This document shows positions 1 through 9,309 of a stretch of DNA of 64,000 bases, piece after piece. Origin of the DNA: an uncultured Lachnospiraceae bacterium (GTDB taxonomy: Bacteria; Bacillota; Clostridia; Lachnospirales; Lachnospiraceae); the NCBI GenBank assembly GCA_944381635.1, contig CALWLY010000006.1:1-64000 (forward strand), written 5' to 3'. Numbering within the stretch: position 1 is the first letter of the stretch; every line of letters begins with the position of its first letter. The position numbers were made by a program, and so were the translations under genes. Under the pieces are notes generated by a model. The model was not told where the DNA came from, ran no database searches, and saw only the letters and a list, made by a program, of their open reading frames with translations.

Positions 1-121
1 CTCATTTTTGTAAGAGTAATTGCCACTTTTCTTTTCCCGTCTTTCAAAGTGGAAATAAACTTTTCACTTCAGCAAAAATAATTTTTTTTGAAAACCGATT
101 GTATTTTCCCGGGCAAAAACC

Positions 122-1015
122 TCAATGTTCGCCATCTGCTCCCACAATATGAACATCCAACTGGTTGTAGGGAATTCCAATTCCGGCGTCATCGAAAGCA
201 TATTTGATTTCTTCCAGCATTCTCCAACGCACTGCCCAATAGTTTTCCTTTGCAATCCAGCAGCGCAGACGAATCATCACGCTGTTTGCACCCAATTCAT
301 CCACGAACACCATCTTTTCCTGTTCCGACAAAATTTCAGGCTGCGCATCCATCAAATCCCGGATGATTTTTTTCGCCTGCCGGATATCCGCGTTGTAAGA
401 GATCCCCACACTTAAATCCAGCTTTCGCAGAGGCTCATCCGTCACATTGGTCAGGCTTGTATTAGCAAGCGTTCCGTTTGGAATCAGCACCACCTGGTTA
501 TCCACAGTGGCCAGTTTTGTATAAAACAGGGTAATTTCTTTTACCGTTCCTTCGTTTTCGTAGCTGTCCTCGATTATATAGTCTCCTGCCTTAAAGGGCT
601 TTAGAGTCAAAATCAAGATACCGCCTATCAGATTGGAAAGGCTGCCCTGTACGGCCAGACCTATGGTCACACCTACAGAGCCGACAATCGTGGCGATACT
701 TGCAGCCTCCACTCCTATCTGAAGAGCGATCTGGAGAATCAGGAGGGCATAGAGCCCTCCTTTGATTGCAGAATCGATAAATCCTAAAGCTTCTCTGGAT
801 ATGCTTGTCCGCTGCAGGGCTCTGACTGCAATTTTTCTCACAACGGAAATTATTTTGCTTCCAATTAAAAAGATAATAATCGCAATCACTACACGTACAG
901 CAAGCGCCAGAAGTGTTTCCGGCATAGTATTCCAGTATTTCTGCAGCAATCCCAGCTGCTCTTCCACGTCTGCCGCCGCCCCCTCAGAAACAAGTTCAGA
1001 TACCAGATATATCAT
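122..1015 (-). CDS. mscS: MscS-family mechanosensitive ion channel
   Basis: 297-residue small-conductance mechanosensitive channel that releases solutes when the membrane is stretched by osmotic downshock. An N-terminal hydrophobic helix (about 35-58) and a second one (about 88-110) come before the glycine/alanine-rich pore helix (GSVGVTIGLAVQGSLSNLIG, about 117-136). A cytoplasmic beta domain follows (GDYIIEDSYENEGTVKEI), with the family signature LIPNGTLANTSLTN. The length fits a YkuT/MscS-type channel. Its ATG overlaps the glgB stop codon as ATGA, so the two are probably translationally coupled; the pairing with a glycogen enzyme has no obvious functional reason. A weak hairpin (CCACTTT/AAAGTGG, near 22-53) lies downstream. 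Family assignment is firm; gating properties cannot be read from the sequence. Confidence 0.93.
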   Translation of the reverse strand: MIYLVSELVSEGAAADVEEQLGLLQKYWNTMPETLLALAVRVVIAIIIFLIGSKIISVVRKIAVRALQRTSISREALGFIDSAIKGGLYALLILQIALQIGVEAASIATIVGSVGVTIGLAVQGSLSNLIGGILILTLKPFKAGDYIIEDSYENEGTVKEITLFYTKLATVDNQVVLIPNGTLANTSLTNVTDEPLRKLDLSVGISYNADIRQAKKIIRDLMDAQPEILSEQEKMVFVDELGANSVMIRLRCWIAKENYWAVRWRMLEEIKYAFDDAGIGIPYNQLDVHIVGADGEH

Positions 1016-3435
1016 TTACTGTCTTTAACTCCTTTTCCACGCTGTTTTACAGGTTTTTCTTTTTCGCCGGTCTTGGCAATGGCTTCGTCAGCTTTCACCA
1101 CTTTTTCTTCCAGCTCTTCCTTCAGCGTTTTCTTTTTTGCCGCGGTGGTTTTCCCCGCTTTCTTTTTGGCCGCCTCTTTTGCTTTTCTCAAAGCTTCTTT
1201 CTTCTTTTCGGCGATTGCCTTCTTTTCTTCTTTTGTATAAGGCGTATACTGGAAAATACTGATGGAAAGAGGAGCCAGACGCATCTTAATGGAATATTCT
1301 CTGCCGTCAAATTCCACTTCTTCCGCTTCTTTGACTCTCACATTGACTCTTCCTTCTCCTCCGTATTCTTTTGCATCTGAATTCAGTATTTCCTTATACT
1401 TTCCTTCCATGGGAACACCGATACGATAGTTTTTCCTGTCCACATTTGCAAAGTTGACAACCACGATCAGGGTATCTTCCACTTTTTCAGTCTTTCTTGC
1501 AAAGGATACCATGCAGTCATCCGCATTCAGGCAGCTAAGCCATTCAAAACCGTCGCTGCTTGTGTCCAGCTTGGTCAATGCCGGTTTTTCCCGATAGAAC
1601 TCATTGAGTTTCTTTACAAAATCATTTAATCCCTTATGTTCCGGATATTGTAAAAGTTCCCACTCTACCGCCCTGTTTTCATTCCACTCATCAAATTCGG
1701 CGATATCCTGTCCCATAAACAGAAGTTTCTTTCCGGGATGGCACATCATGTAGCCGTAAGCTGCACGCAGGTTTGCAAATTTGTCTTTCTTTTCTCCCGG
1801 CATTTTTCCGATCATGGAAGCCTTGCCGTGAACCACTTCATCATGAGAGAGCACCAGCATAAATTTTTCACTGTATGCATAAATCATGCTGAAAGTCAGT
1901 TCACCATGGTGATAAGAACGGAAGTACGGGTCATAGCTGATATAGCCCAGGAAGTCATTCATCCATCCCATATTCCATTTCATATCGAATCCCAGTCCGT
2001 CTTCCTCCAGACTTCCTGTAACTTTCGGCCATGCCGTGGATTCCTCTGCGATTGTGAGAGCTCCCCGTCCTCTTTTATGAATCATGCTGTTGACATGTTT
2101 TAAGAATTCCATTGCCTCCAGATTTTCATTTCCGCCGTAAATATTGGCAACCCATTCTCCGTCATTTTTTCCGTAATCAAGATAGAGCATGGAAGCCACT
2201 GCATCCATACGGATTCCGTCTGCATGGTATTTTTCCACCCAGTAAAGAGCGTTGGCAATCAGATAGTTGCTTACCTGCGGTCTTCCGTAATTGTAAATCA
2301 ACGTTCCCCAGTGAGGATGTGAACCCTGTCTGGGATCCTTATGTTCATACAGGCAGGTACCGTCAAAAGCAGACAGACCATAGGTGTCTCTCGGGAAATG
2401 GGCAGGTACCCAGTCCAGAATAACCCCTATTCCCGCTTTGTGCATTTCGTTCATAAAATACATGAAATCTTCCGGCGTACCGTACCGTGCAGTAGGTGCA
2501 TAGTAGCCGATCACCTGATATCCCCAGGAGCCGTCAAACGGATGTTCCATGATGGGCATCAATTCGATATGCGTATATCCCATTTCCTTCACATAGGAAA
2601 TAATCTTCGGAGCCAGTTCCCTGTAATTTTCATAATCTCTTCCGTCATCAGGTTTTGAGAAGGATCCAAGATAAAGTTCGTAAACGCTTACCGGCTCTTT
2701 GTCGAAGTTCTTCTTTTCCCTTTCCTTGATCCACTTTTCGTCTTCCCATGCAAAATGGCTGATATCGCGGACAACGGAAGCTGTATCAGGACGTTTCTGC
2801 TGTCCAAACGCATAGGGATCTGCTTTCAGATAGGTCAATCCGCCTTTTACTTTCAGCTCATATTTATAATTGACGCCTTCTTTTACGTCCGGAATAAAAA
2901 TTTCAAAAATACCGGAGTCCCAGAGGCGGCGCATCTGATGCACTCTTCCATCCCAGTGATTAAAATCCCCCACTACACTGACGCGCATAGCATTCGGCGC
3001 CCAGACTGCAAAGTGAACGCCTTTTACCCCATTCACTTCCATGATATGAGCTCCAAGCACATCATATACTGTGTAATGGATGCCCGCCTCAAAGCGATCG
3101 GTGTCCTCTTTTGTGATAACAGGTTCAAAGCAGTAAGGATCCTTTTCCTCTTCGGTTGTTCCGTCTTCGTATTCTATCCGATAATGATATCCCCCTATAT
3201 TCTTTCCAGGAACAAGAATTGCATAATACCCCGCTTCGTCCGCCTGTTCCATTTCCACTTCTTTTCCGTTGTCCAGGCAAAGCGTCATGCTGACTGCTCC
3301 CGGCTTAAATGCCTGTACCAGGGTACTGCTTCCGCATACATGAGGCCCCAGCAGACGGTGCGGATTATCCTCTTCGGAATAAATGATTGCTTCAATTTCA
3401 GGCCAGTTCATCAGTTTATACAATTTATCTTTCAT
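1012..3435 (-). CDS. glgB: 1,4-alpha-glucan branching enzyme
   Basis: 807-residue GlgB, which makes alpha-1,6 branches in glycogen. It has an N-terminal N1 region, a CBM48 module (VHFAVWAPNAMRVSVVGDFN), a GH13 barrel and a C-terminal all-beta domain. The catalytic elements are intact: nucleophile Asp in DGIRMDAV (about residue 411), AEES, and SHDEVVHGK. The start was set at the ATG preceded by GGAGGAAGGT; an in-frame upstream extension of 11 codons has no ribosome binding site. Odd feature: after the normal C-terminus there is a tail of about 65 residues rich in lysine, alanine and glutamate (KKKEALRKAKEAAKKKAG and more), probably helical and not part of the usual enzyme. The stop overlaps mscS by four bases. 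Confidence 0.96.
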   Translation of the reverse strand: MKDKLYKLMNWPEIEAIIYSEEDNPHRLLGPHVCGSSTLVQAFKPGAVSMTLCLDNGKEVEMEQADEAGYYAILVPGKNIGGYHYRIEYEDGTTEEEKDPYCFEPVITKEDTDRFEAGIHYTVYDVLGAHIMEVNGVKGVHFAVWAPNAMRVSVVGDFNHWDGRVHQMRRLWDSGIFEIFIPDVKEGVNYKYELKVKGGLTYLKADPYAFGQQKRPDTASVVRDISHFAWEDEKWIKEREKKNFDKEPVSVYELYLGSFSKPDDGRDYENYRELAPKIISYVKEMGYTHIELMPIMEHPFDGSWGYQVIGYYAPTARYGTPEDFMYFMNEMHKAGIGVILDWVPAHFPRDTYGLSAFDGTCLYEHKDPRQGSHPHWGTLIYNYGRPQVSNYLIANALYWVEKYHADGIRMDAVASMLYLDYGKNDGEWVANIYGGNENLEAMEFLKHVNSMIHKRGRGALTIAEESTAWPKVTGSLEEDGLGFDMKWNMGWMNDFLGYISYDPYFRSYHHGELTFSMIYAYSEKFMLVLSHDEVVHGKASMIGKMPGEKKDKFANLRAAYGYMMCHPGKKLLFMGQDIAEFDEWNENRAVEWELLQYPEHKGLNDFVKKLNEFYREKPALTKLDTSSDGFEWLSCLNADDCMVSFARKTEKVEDTLIVVVNFANVDRKNYRIGVPMEGKYKEILNSDAKEYGGEGRVNVRVKEAEEVEFDGREYSIKMRLAPLSISIFQYTPYTKEEKKAIAEKKKEALRKAKEAAKKKAGKTTAAKKKTLKEELEEKVVKADEAIAKTGEKEKPVKQRGKGVKDSK

Positions 3436-3552
3436 ACCTTCCTCCGTTCTGTCCCGTAAGTTCGACAAAATTCAAAAAAATGTGAATTTTACCCAAAACA
3501 GGAACTCTACAGGACACGATTCTGATGCTGTTGCATAATCTTATTCTACATT

Positions 3553-3581
3553 TTGACAGAACAATACGCAAGTGTTAAAAT
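3553..3581 (+). promoter_or_regulatory. sigma-A promoter for the 94-residue gene
   Basis: TTGACA, a 17-base spacer and TAAAAT, a near-consensus vegetative promoter reading toward the gene at 3630. Transcription would begin near 3588, leaving a short leader with GAAAGGATG as the likely ribosome binding region. Confidence 0.8.
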
Positions 3582-3629
3582 GAACCGAGCGATAAAATTA
3601 TATCAGAATTTTAGAAAGGATGAATCTGA

Positions 3630-3914
3630 ATGAAACTGACAGATGATGACCGCGCATTTTTAGACCGCATCACCGAATATGCCAACCAGGTAATGCCGGA
3701 TATAGATCCCCAGAACACCCGCGTCTCTTTTCAGCTTGAAAAATTAAGACCTGTTATGGAAGAGATTGCCAGAGAGCAAAATAAACCTCTGGAAGAAATT
3801 TTCATCAGCTATATGGATCTTGCAAGTGTGGCAAGTATCGAAACAAGCAAAAAAATGAACGAGAAGTTCGATGGCATTCTGGACGGCCCCGGCGCTGATT
3901 TTCGGATTGACTGA
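3630..3914 (+). CDS. Small conserved-looking protein of unknown function
   Basis: 94 residues, soluble, no signal peptide or membrane segment. The composition is mixed-charge and probably mostly helical (AFLDRITEYANQVMPDID; QLEKLRPVMEEIAREQ). I do not recognise the family. It is a real gene on context: a near-perfect sigma-A promoter 49-77 bases upstream, a ribosome binding sequence, and a strong terminator right after the stop. It is monocistronic, divergent from glgB and convergent with serA. The central segment EEIAREQNKPLEEIFISYMD could be a helical interaction surface, but that is only a guess. Confidence 0.75.
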   Translation: MKLTDDDRAFLDRITEYANQVMPDIDPQNTRVSFQLEKLRPVMEEIAREQNKPLEEIFISYMDLASVASIETSKKMNEKFDGILDGPGADFRID

Positions 3915-3926
3915 AAGCTCTGAAAT

Positions 3927-3981
3927 AAAAAGGCATTCCTGTTTTCAGCTTATAAGTTTTGAAAGCAGGAATGCCTTTTTT
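3927..3981. terminator. Bidirectional intrinsic terminator
   Basis: AAAAAGGCATTCCTG (3927-3941) pairs perfectly with CAGGAATGCCTTTTT (3966-3980). The A run on one side and T run on the other let it work for both the small plus-strand gene and serA on the minus strand. Confidence 0.9.
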
Positions 3982-4026
3982 ATATACATTTTTACTAGAG
4001 TGTCTACTGATTGTGACCCTGGCATC

Positions 4027-5190
4027 TTATTTTATCTCGCGTACTCTGAATACTCCGTCAATCGTGCGAAGCTGGTTCAAAATACTTTCATTTGCTCTGC
4101 TGCCCAGGTCGATCATAGTATACGCCACTTCTCCCCGGGATTTATTGACAAGATTTTCGATGTTGATGCTGTTCCATCCAAGAACCGAAGAAAACTTGGC
4201 AATCATATTTGCGATATTTTTGTGATAGATAGCAATACGCCCCTCAGAACGGCAGATTCCCATGTCACAGTTCGGATAGTTTACACTGTTTAAAATATTC
4301 CCGTTTTCCAGGTATTCCATCATTTCCTGAACTGCCATCACCGCACAGTTTTCTTCAGACTCCTCTGTGGATGCGCCAAGATGAGGAATAACGATACAGC
4401 CCGGCTGCCCCACTGTCACAGGATTGGGGAAATCGGACACGTATCTGCGGATTTTACCGCTTTTCAGGCCTTCCAAAACCACATTTTCATCTGCCAGCGG
4501 ATCTCTTGCGAAATTTAAAATTACAACTCCGTCTTTCATCTGGCTGATAGCTTCCGCGCCCAGCATTCCTCTTGTATCATCGGTAAGCGGCACATGGATG
4601 GTGATAAAATCACATTCCCGGTAAAGTTCTTCCGCTTTTGTCACATGTTTTACGCTGCGGCTTAAATTCCATGCTGCCTGCACGGAAACAAAGGGATCAT
4701 ATCCGTATACTTCCATTCCCAGATGAACAGCGGCATTGGCAACCAGCACGCCGATTGCGCCAAGTCCGATGACACCCAGTTTCTTTCCGGCAATCTCCGT
4801 GCCGGCAAATTTTTTCTTTTCTTTTTCCGCAGCTTTTGCAATATCGGGATTTTCACTGTTTTCCTTCACCCATTCGATACCGTCCACGATATCTCTGGAT
4901 GCCAGCAGCATTCCGGCTATTACCAGCTCCTTTACCCCGTTGGCATTTGCACCGGGGGTATTGAATACTACAATTCCTTTTTCCGCACATTTATCCAGAG
5001 GAATGTTGTTCACTCCTGCTCCCGCTCTGGCTACCGCCAGCAGTTTTCCGGGAAGTTCCATTTCGTGCATGGAAGCGCTTCTTACAAGAATTCCTTCCGC
5101 TTCCTCTATATTTTCTGTCTGTTTATAGTTATCGCTGAATTTATCCATTCCCACTTTGGAAATGGGATTCAGGCAGTAATACTGATACAT
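4027..5190 (-). CDS. serA: D-3-phosphoglycerate dehydrogenase (ACT-domain type)
   Basis: 387-residue NAD-dependent enzyme for the first step of serine synthesis. It has an N-terminal substrate-binding part, a Rossmann fold with GVIGLGAIG, the DPLADENVV segment after the catalytic Arg, and the catalytic His in HLGASTEESEEN. A C-terminal ACT domain (about 315-387, RIAIYHKNIANMIAKFSS) probably binds serine for feedback control. The extra ASB domain of long SerA forms is absent. The start was placed at the ATG behind GGAGGAAAG; a 15-codon in-frame extension lacks a ribosome binding site. It lies 47 bases downstream of serC and is probably co-transcribed with it. Confidence 0.93.
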   Translation of the reverse strand: MYQYYCLNPISKVGMDKFSDNYKQTENIEEAEGILVRSASMHEMELPGKLLAVARAGAGVNNIPLDKCAEKGIVVFNTPGANANGVKELVIAGMLLASRDIVDGIEWVKENSENPDIAKAAEKEKKKFAGTEIAGKKLGVIGLGAIGVLVANAAVHLGMEVYGYDPFVSVQAAWNLSRSVKHVTKAEELYRECDFITIHVPLTDDTRGMLGAEAISQMKDGVVILNFARDPLADENVVLEGLKSGKIRRYVSDFPNPVTVGQPGCIVIPHLGASTEESEENCAVMAVQEMMEYLENGNILNSVNYPNCDMGICRSEGRIAIYHKNIANMIAKFSSVLGWNSINIENLVNKSRGEVAYTMIDLGSRANESILNQLRTIDGVFRVREIK

Positions 5191-5237
5191 ATCTTTCCTC
5201 CCTGCTCCGGTTTTATTTCCGACAGCTGCACACACGG

Positions 5238-6326
5238 TTATTCCGGTGCATTCTCCGCTTCAAATTTTTTCATGAAATCCACCAGCTTGCTGACACCTTC
5301 CATCGGCATTGCATTGTAAATACTTGCACGCATACCGCCTACGCTGCGGTGCCCTTTCAGATTCTCGAATCCTGCTTCCTTAGCTTCCTTTACAAATTTT
5401 GCATCCAGTTCGCTGTCTCCGGTGACAAAAGGAACATTCATCAGGGAACGATCCTCTTTTCTTACAGTTCCTTTAAACAGCTTGCTCTGGTCGAGGAAAT
5501 CGTACAATATTTTTGCTTTTTCCTCATTCCGTTTTTTCATGGCTTCCAGGCCGCCCTGTTTTTTCAGCCATTTAAATACCTTACCGCAAATGTAAATGCC
5601 GTAGGCAGGCGGTGTGTTGTAAAGGGAATCTGCGTCCGCATGGGTTTTGTATCGAAGCATGGTAGGTGTGCCCGGAAGAACGTCTTCCGTGATCAGATCC
5701 TCCCGGATGATCACTATAACAACACCTGCAGGCCCGATATTTTTCTGAACTCCGCCGTAAATCACACCATATTTTGTCACATCTACCGGTTCGGAAAGGA
5801 AACAGGAGGAGACATCTGCTACCAGCGGTTTTCCTTTTGTGTTTGGCAGTGTCTTAAACTTGGTTCCGTAAATCGTGTTGTTTTCGCAGATATATACATA
5901 GTCTGCATCCTCGGAAATCGGCAAATCGGAGCAATCCGGGATGTAGGAAAAATTCTCATCCTCGGAAGATGCGATTTTATTCGCCTTTCCATACAGGGAT
6001 GCTTCCTGATATGCTTTTTTTGCCCACTGACCGGTTACAATGTAATCGGCTGTCCGGTTTTTCATCAGATTCATGGGAATCATAGCAAACTGCTGACTGG
6101 CGCCGCCCTGGAGAAACAGCACTTTGTAATTGTCGGGAATATTCATCAGCTCTCTCAAATCTGCTTCTGCTTCTTTGATGATTGTCTCAAAAGCTTTGGA
6201 ACGATGACTCATCTCCATAACGGACATGCCGCATCCCCTGTAATCCAGCATTTCTTCTGCTGCTTCTTTCAGCACTTCTTCCGGAAGTACTGCCGGTCCG
6301 GCTGAAAAATTATAAACTCTTGCCAC
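5238..6326 (-). CDS. serC: Phosphoserine aminotransferase
   Basis: 362-residue class V aminotransferase that converts 3-phosphohydroxypyruvate to phosphoserine, with pyridoxal phosphate as cofactor. The length and N-terminus (ARVYNFSAGPAVLPEEVLKE) are typical of SerC. The cofactor lysine is in YGGVQKNIGPAG, and the substrate-binding C-terminal segment includes HRSVGGMRASIYNAM. The start codon is GTG (6324-6326), with AAGGAGG nine bases upstream, so the start is well supported. It is the first gene of the serC-serA operon and has a consensus-like promoter at 6360-6388. No T-box or other leader element was seen. Confidence 0.96.
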   Translation of the reverse strand: MARVYNFSAGPAVLPEEVLKEAAEEMLDYRGCGMSVMEMSHRSKAFETIIKEAEADLRELMNIPDNYKVLFLQGGASQQFAMIPMNLMKNRTADYIVTGQWAKKAYQEASLYGKANKIASSEDENFSYIPDCSDLPISEDADYVYICENNTIYGTKFKTLPNTKGKPLVADVSSCFLSEPVDVTKYGVIYGGVQKNIGPAGVVIVIIREDLITEDVLPGTPTMLRYKTHADADSLYNTPPAYGIYICGKVFKWLKKQGGLEAMKKRNEEKAKILYDFLDQSKLFKGTVRKEDRSLMNVPFVTGDSELDAKFVKEAKEAGFENLKGHRSVGGMRASIYNAMPMEGVSKLVDFMKKFEAENAPE

Positions 6327-6359
6327 GATAAATCTCCTCCTTATTTGATATTGTCGTTC

Positions 6360-6388
6360 ATTTTACACACTTTTTTCGCTTTAGTCAA
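6360..6388 (-). promoter_or_regulatory. sigma-A promoter of serC-serA
   Basis: On the minus strand TTGACT (6383-6388), a 17-base spacer and TAAAAT (6360-6365). The predicted start of transcription lies about 25 bases before the serC GTG, so the leader is too short for a regulatory RNA. Confidence 0.8.
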
Positions 6389-6600
6389 CTATCAGATTAA
6401 CTTTTTATAGTGTTGCATTCCCGTTTTTTTCTAAAGTGTACGTCAGAAAAGGACAAACACTTATAATACGTCTTTCAGCGACCGTTTTCAACTTTCAACA
6501 CAAATACTACTATCATCTTATGCGCAAAAGAAAAACTCAGTTCCCTGTGTTATCATAAAGTGTGCGCTTGACTGGTCGGGAGCGTGGATGATTATCTGTT

Positions 6601-7326
6601 TTACAACTGGTCCTGTTTCAGAAAAGGTTCCATAAACGAAACAAAATAGGTGCTGATATCCTCCGGCACCTTTACGGCAATCAGCTTCTCGTATTCCCCA
6701 TGACCGTAGTCGTACTGATACACCATGTAAAGAGAGTTGTCAATGATATAATAGTCATTACCTTTGTTGGAACAAAAAAGAGCATCATTGCTTTCTTTGA
6801 AAAACATCAAACGGGTGTCCACAGTATTGTCCGGCATGGGCAGTTCAACGGTTTCCACTCCGGAATTATGCTTACTATCGAAAGGAGCATAATATGACCT
6901 GTCTGCGAAGCTGAGCAACTCATCAAACATGACAGTATCCACATTGGACAGTTCGACCGTCTGCGCGCGTGTTCCATCGGTCATGTTCACGCCGAGTGTG
7001 CAGAAAAATGTATAGTTTTCCGGATTAGCATAATACGCTAATGCTTGCTCATACTGGTTTTCTTCACAATAAATCGTGCCTTCCACATAGGAACCCACAT
7101 CCGCGTGGTACAGCTCAAATGTATCGTGGAAGATACGAACCAGTGTTAAATCGTCACTTTGCAATGTGTGTTCTGTCAAAGAATATTCATAGGGGTAAAG
7201 GGTACCATAAAACCCGGTTTTGTATGTTTTGTCATCTATCTGGACCGATTCCGGTCCTTCAGGAGCCAAACCACAACCGGATAATAAAAGCAGGATTGAT
7301 AACAATACGACAAAAAACTTCCTCAC
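6601..7326 (-). CDS. Putative lipoprotein of unknown function
   Basis: 241 residues with a clear lipoprotein signal peptide (RKFFVVLLSILLLLSGCG, lipobox LSGC at about residue 18), so it is probably anchored on the outer face of the membrane. The start is a GTG with AGGGGGAT just upstream; a longer reading frame exists but has no ribosome binding site. The mature part is acidic and tyrosine-rich (YKTGFYGTLYPYEYSLTEH), with no motif I can assign. It stands alone between serC and ilvB. A 5' hairpin (GCGGGCA/TGCCCGC, 7395-7426) precedes it. It may be a lineage-specific surface protein. Confidence 0.75.
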   Translation of the reverse strand: MRKFFVVLLSILLLLSGCGLAPEGPESVQIDDKTYKTGFYGTLYPYEYSLTEHTLQSDDLTLVRIFHDTFELYHADVGSYVEGTIYCEENQYEQALAYYANPENYTFFCTLGVNMTDGTRAQTVELSNVDTVMFDELLSFADRSYYAPFDSKHNSGVETVELPMPDNTVDTRLMFFKESNDALFCSNKGNDYYIIDNSLYMVYQYDYGHGEYEKLIAVKVPEDISTYFVSFMEPFLKQDQL

Positions 7327-7515
7327 AATTATCCCCCTATCTATAATGGTAGATGTCAAAACGCCATTTTTTTGTTCCACGAAAGCATATGCGAAGCGGG
7401 CAAGAAACTGCCTGCTTCCTGCCCGCACTCTATTCAACTTGTTCCTCAGCCGTTAAGTTAGTTTGCTCTCAACACTTCCTTATCGGCATTCATCCAAACA
7501 CACACCTTTTTTCCT

Positions 7516-9201
7516 TCAATTCTGTTCTTTTTTCTCCAGATCACCGGCATCAAAAGCATCACTGATGGAAGCTCCTGCGGGAACCATAGGAAATACTTTG
7601 TCATCTTTGGGAATAATACAGTCAATCAGCACCGGTTTTCCCATAGCGATTGCCTTCTCAATGGCAGGTGCAACCTCTTCCTTAGATGTGACCCGAATTG
7701 CCGCACAGCCGAGTCCTTCTGCCACTTTGCAGAAATCCACGGCGTCTTCCAGCACAGTCTGGGAATATCTTTTGCCATAGAAGAGAGTCTGCCACTGACG
7801 CACCATTCCCAATACATGATTATTGATCACAATCTGGATGATTGGAATCTGATAGCGGCTTGCGGTGGCAAGTTCGTTCATATTCATGCGGAAACATCCG
7901 TCACCGGCGATATTGACGCAGATTTTCTCCGGGCGTCCCATTTTCGCGCCGATACATGCGCCAAGACCGTATCCCATAGTTCCAAGACCGCCGGATGACA
8001 AAAAGGTTCTGGGCTTTGTATAGTGGTAATACTGAGCCGCCCACATCTGATGCTGTCCTACATCTGTCGTGATAATGGCGTCTCCCTTTGTGATCCGGTC
8101 CAACTCCTCAATAATATAAGGACAGCTCAATTCACTTTTGTCATAAGTCATCGGGTACTTTTCTTTCAGTTCCCGTACAGTATTCATCCACTCACGGTTT
8201 TCTCTGGGCTCCACTTTGCTGTTTAACTCCTGCAGAGTCAGTTTTAAATCTCCTACCAGCGAAACATCCACATGAATATTTTTATTGATCTCTGCTGCAT
8301 CCACATCGATCTGCAGGATTTTTGCATTTTTGGCAAAACTTGCCGGATTTCCTATGACACGGTCAGAAAAACGTGCTCCGAGAGCAATCAGAAGGTCGCA
8401 TTGGCTGACGCCATAGTTAGACGCCTTGGTTCCGTGCATACCGATCATTCCCGTATAACGGGGGCTGTAGCTGTCAAAAGCTCCTTTGCCCATCAGCGTA
8501 TCACAGACCGGCGCATCGATCTTTTCCGCCAGTTCCTTCACTTCTTCCGAAGCTCCAGAGATAACAGCTCCTCCTCCCAGGTAAATAAACGGGTGTTTCG
8601 CCTCTTTGAACAGCGCAAGCGCCGCTTCCATATCCTGAGGCGTATAGCTTACTTTCCTCTCGGTCTTTTCAGGCTCGGCAGGCGTATATTCACACACTGC
8701 GCCTGTCACATCCTTTGTGATATCTACAAGAACCGGACCCGGACGGCCGTTTTTGGCAATTGCAAAAGCTTTGCGCAGAGTATCCGCCAGAATCGTCACA
8801 TCTTTTACGATATAGCCATGTTTAGTGATAGGCATAGTGACTCCCGCAATATCCACTTCCTGAAAAGAATCTTTTCCAAGCAGAGGCAAAGTTACGTTGC
8901 AGGTAATTGCCACCATAGGAACAGAATCCATGTATGCCGTAGCAATTCCGGTAACAAGATTCGTCGCTCCCGGACCGCTTGTTGCCAGGCATACACCCAC
9001 TTTTCCGGTGGCTCTGGCATAACCATCCGCCGCATGAGCCGCTCCCTGCTCATGAGAGGTTAAGACGTGAAATATTTCATCCTGATGGTTGTATAAGGCA
9101 TCGTAGACATTCAAAATAGAACCTCCCGGATAACCAAATACGGTATCCACCCCCTGCTCTTTCAGACATTCTATTACAATTTCTGCTCCTGTCAGCTGCA
9201 T
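7516..9201 (-). CDS. ilvB: Acetolactate synthase, large (catalytic) subunit
   Basis: 561-residue thiamine-diphosphate enzyme making acetolactate or acetohydroxybutyrate for valine, leucine and isoleucine. Visible features are the activating Glu in TSHEQGAAHAADGYAR, the central FAD-type domain, and the ThDP/Mg motif GDGCFRMNMNELATA followed by NNHVLGMVRQWQ. The second of two close ATGs was chosen because GAGAGGGG lies seven bases before it and only one base before the first. It is 108 bases downstream of ilvD. No small regulatory subunit gene (ilvN) is adjacent, nor are ilvC, leuA or leuCD in the window, so the pathway is split over the genome. Anabolic rather than catabolic type is inferred from neighbours. 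Confidence 0.94.
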   Translation of the reverse strand: MQLTGAEIVIECLKEQGVDTVFGYPGGSILNVYDALYNHQDEIFHVLTSHEQGAAHAADGYARATGKVGVCLATSGPGATNLVTGIATAYMDSVPMVAITCNVTLPLLGKDSFQEVDIAGVTMPITKHGYIVKDVTILADTLRKAFAIAKNGRPGPVLVDITKDVTGAVCEYTPAEPEKTERKVSYTPQDMEAALALFKEAKHPFIYLGGGAVISGASEEVKELAEKIDAPVCDTLMGKGAFDSYSPRYTGMIGMHGTKASNYGVSQCDLLIALGARFSDRVIGNPASFAKNAKILQIDVDAAEINKNIHVDVSLVGDLKLTLQELNSKVEPRENREWMNTVRELKEKYPMTYDKSELSCPYIIEELDRITKGDAIITTDVGQHQMWAAQYYHYTKPRTFLSSGGLGTMGYGLGACIGAKMGRPEKICVNIAGDGCFRMNMNELATASRYQIPIIQIVINNHVLGMVRQWQTLFYGKRYSQTVLEDAVDFCKVAEGLGCAAIRVTSKEEVAPAIEKAIAMGKPVLIDCIIPKDDKVFPMVPAGASISDAFDAGDLEKKEQN

Positions 9202-9270
9202 AGGCATACCCCTCTCTGTTTTATCTTAAACTTTCTGTCGGCAAAACTTCTGCCGTACTTTGCTTAGCAT

Positions 9271-9306
9271 CGGTGTACAGGGGGACAATACGCCCTCTGG
9301 ACACCG
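9271..9306 (-). other. Hairpin between ilvD and ilvB
   Basis: CGGTGT (9271-9276) pairs with ACACCG (9301-9306), with further AGGG/CCCT pairing inside. It lies four bases after the ilvD stop. There is no T run, so it is more likely an mRNA stabiliser or processing site than a terminator. Function is inferred only from position. Confidence 0.35.
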
Positions 9307-9309
9307 ACC

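Noticed and set aside
2755..3459. 234-codon plus-strand frame antisense to glgB
   Set aside because: Shadow frame with no homology features or ribosome binding site.
5191..5237. In-frame N-terminal extension of serA (15 codons)
   Set aside because: A GGAGGAAAG sequence directly precedes the internal ATG that matches family N-termini.
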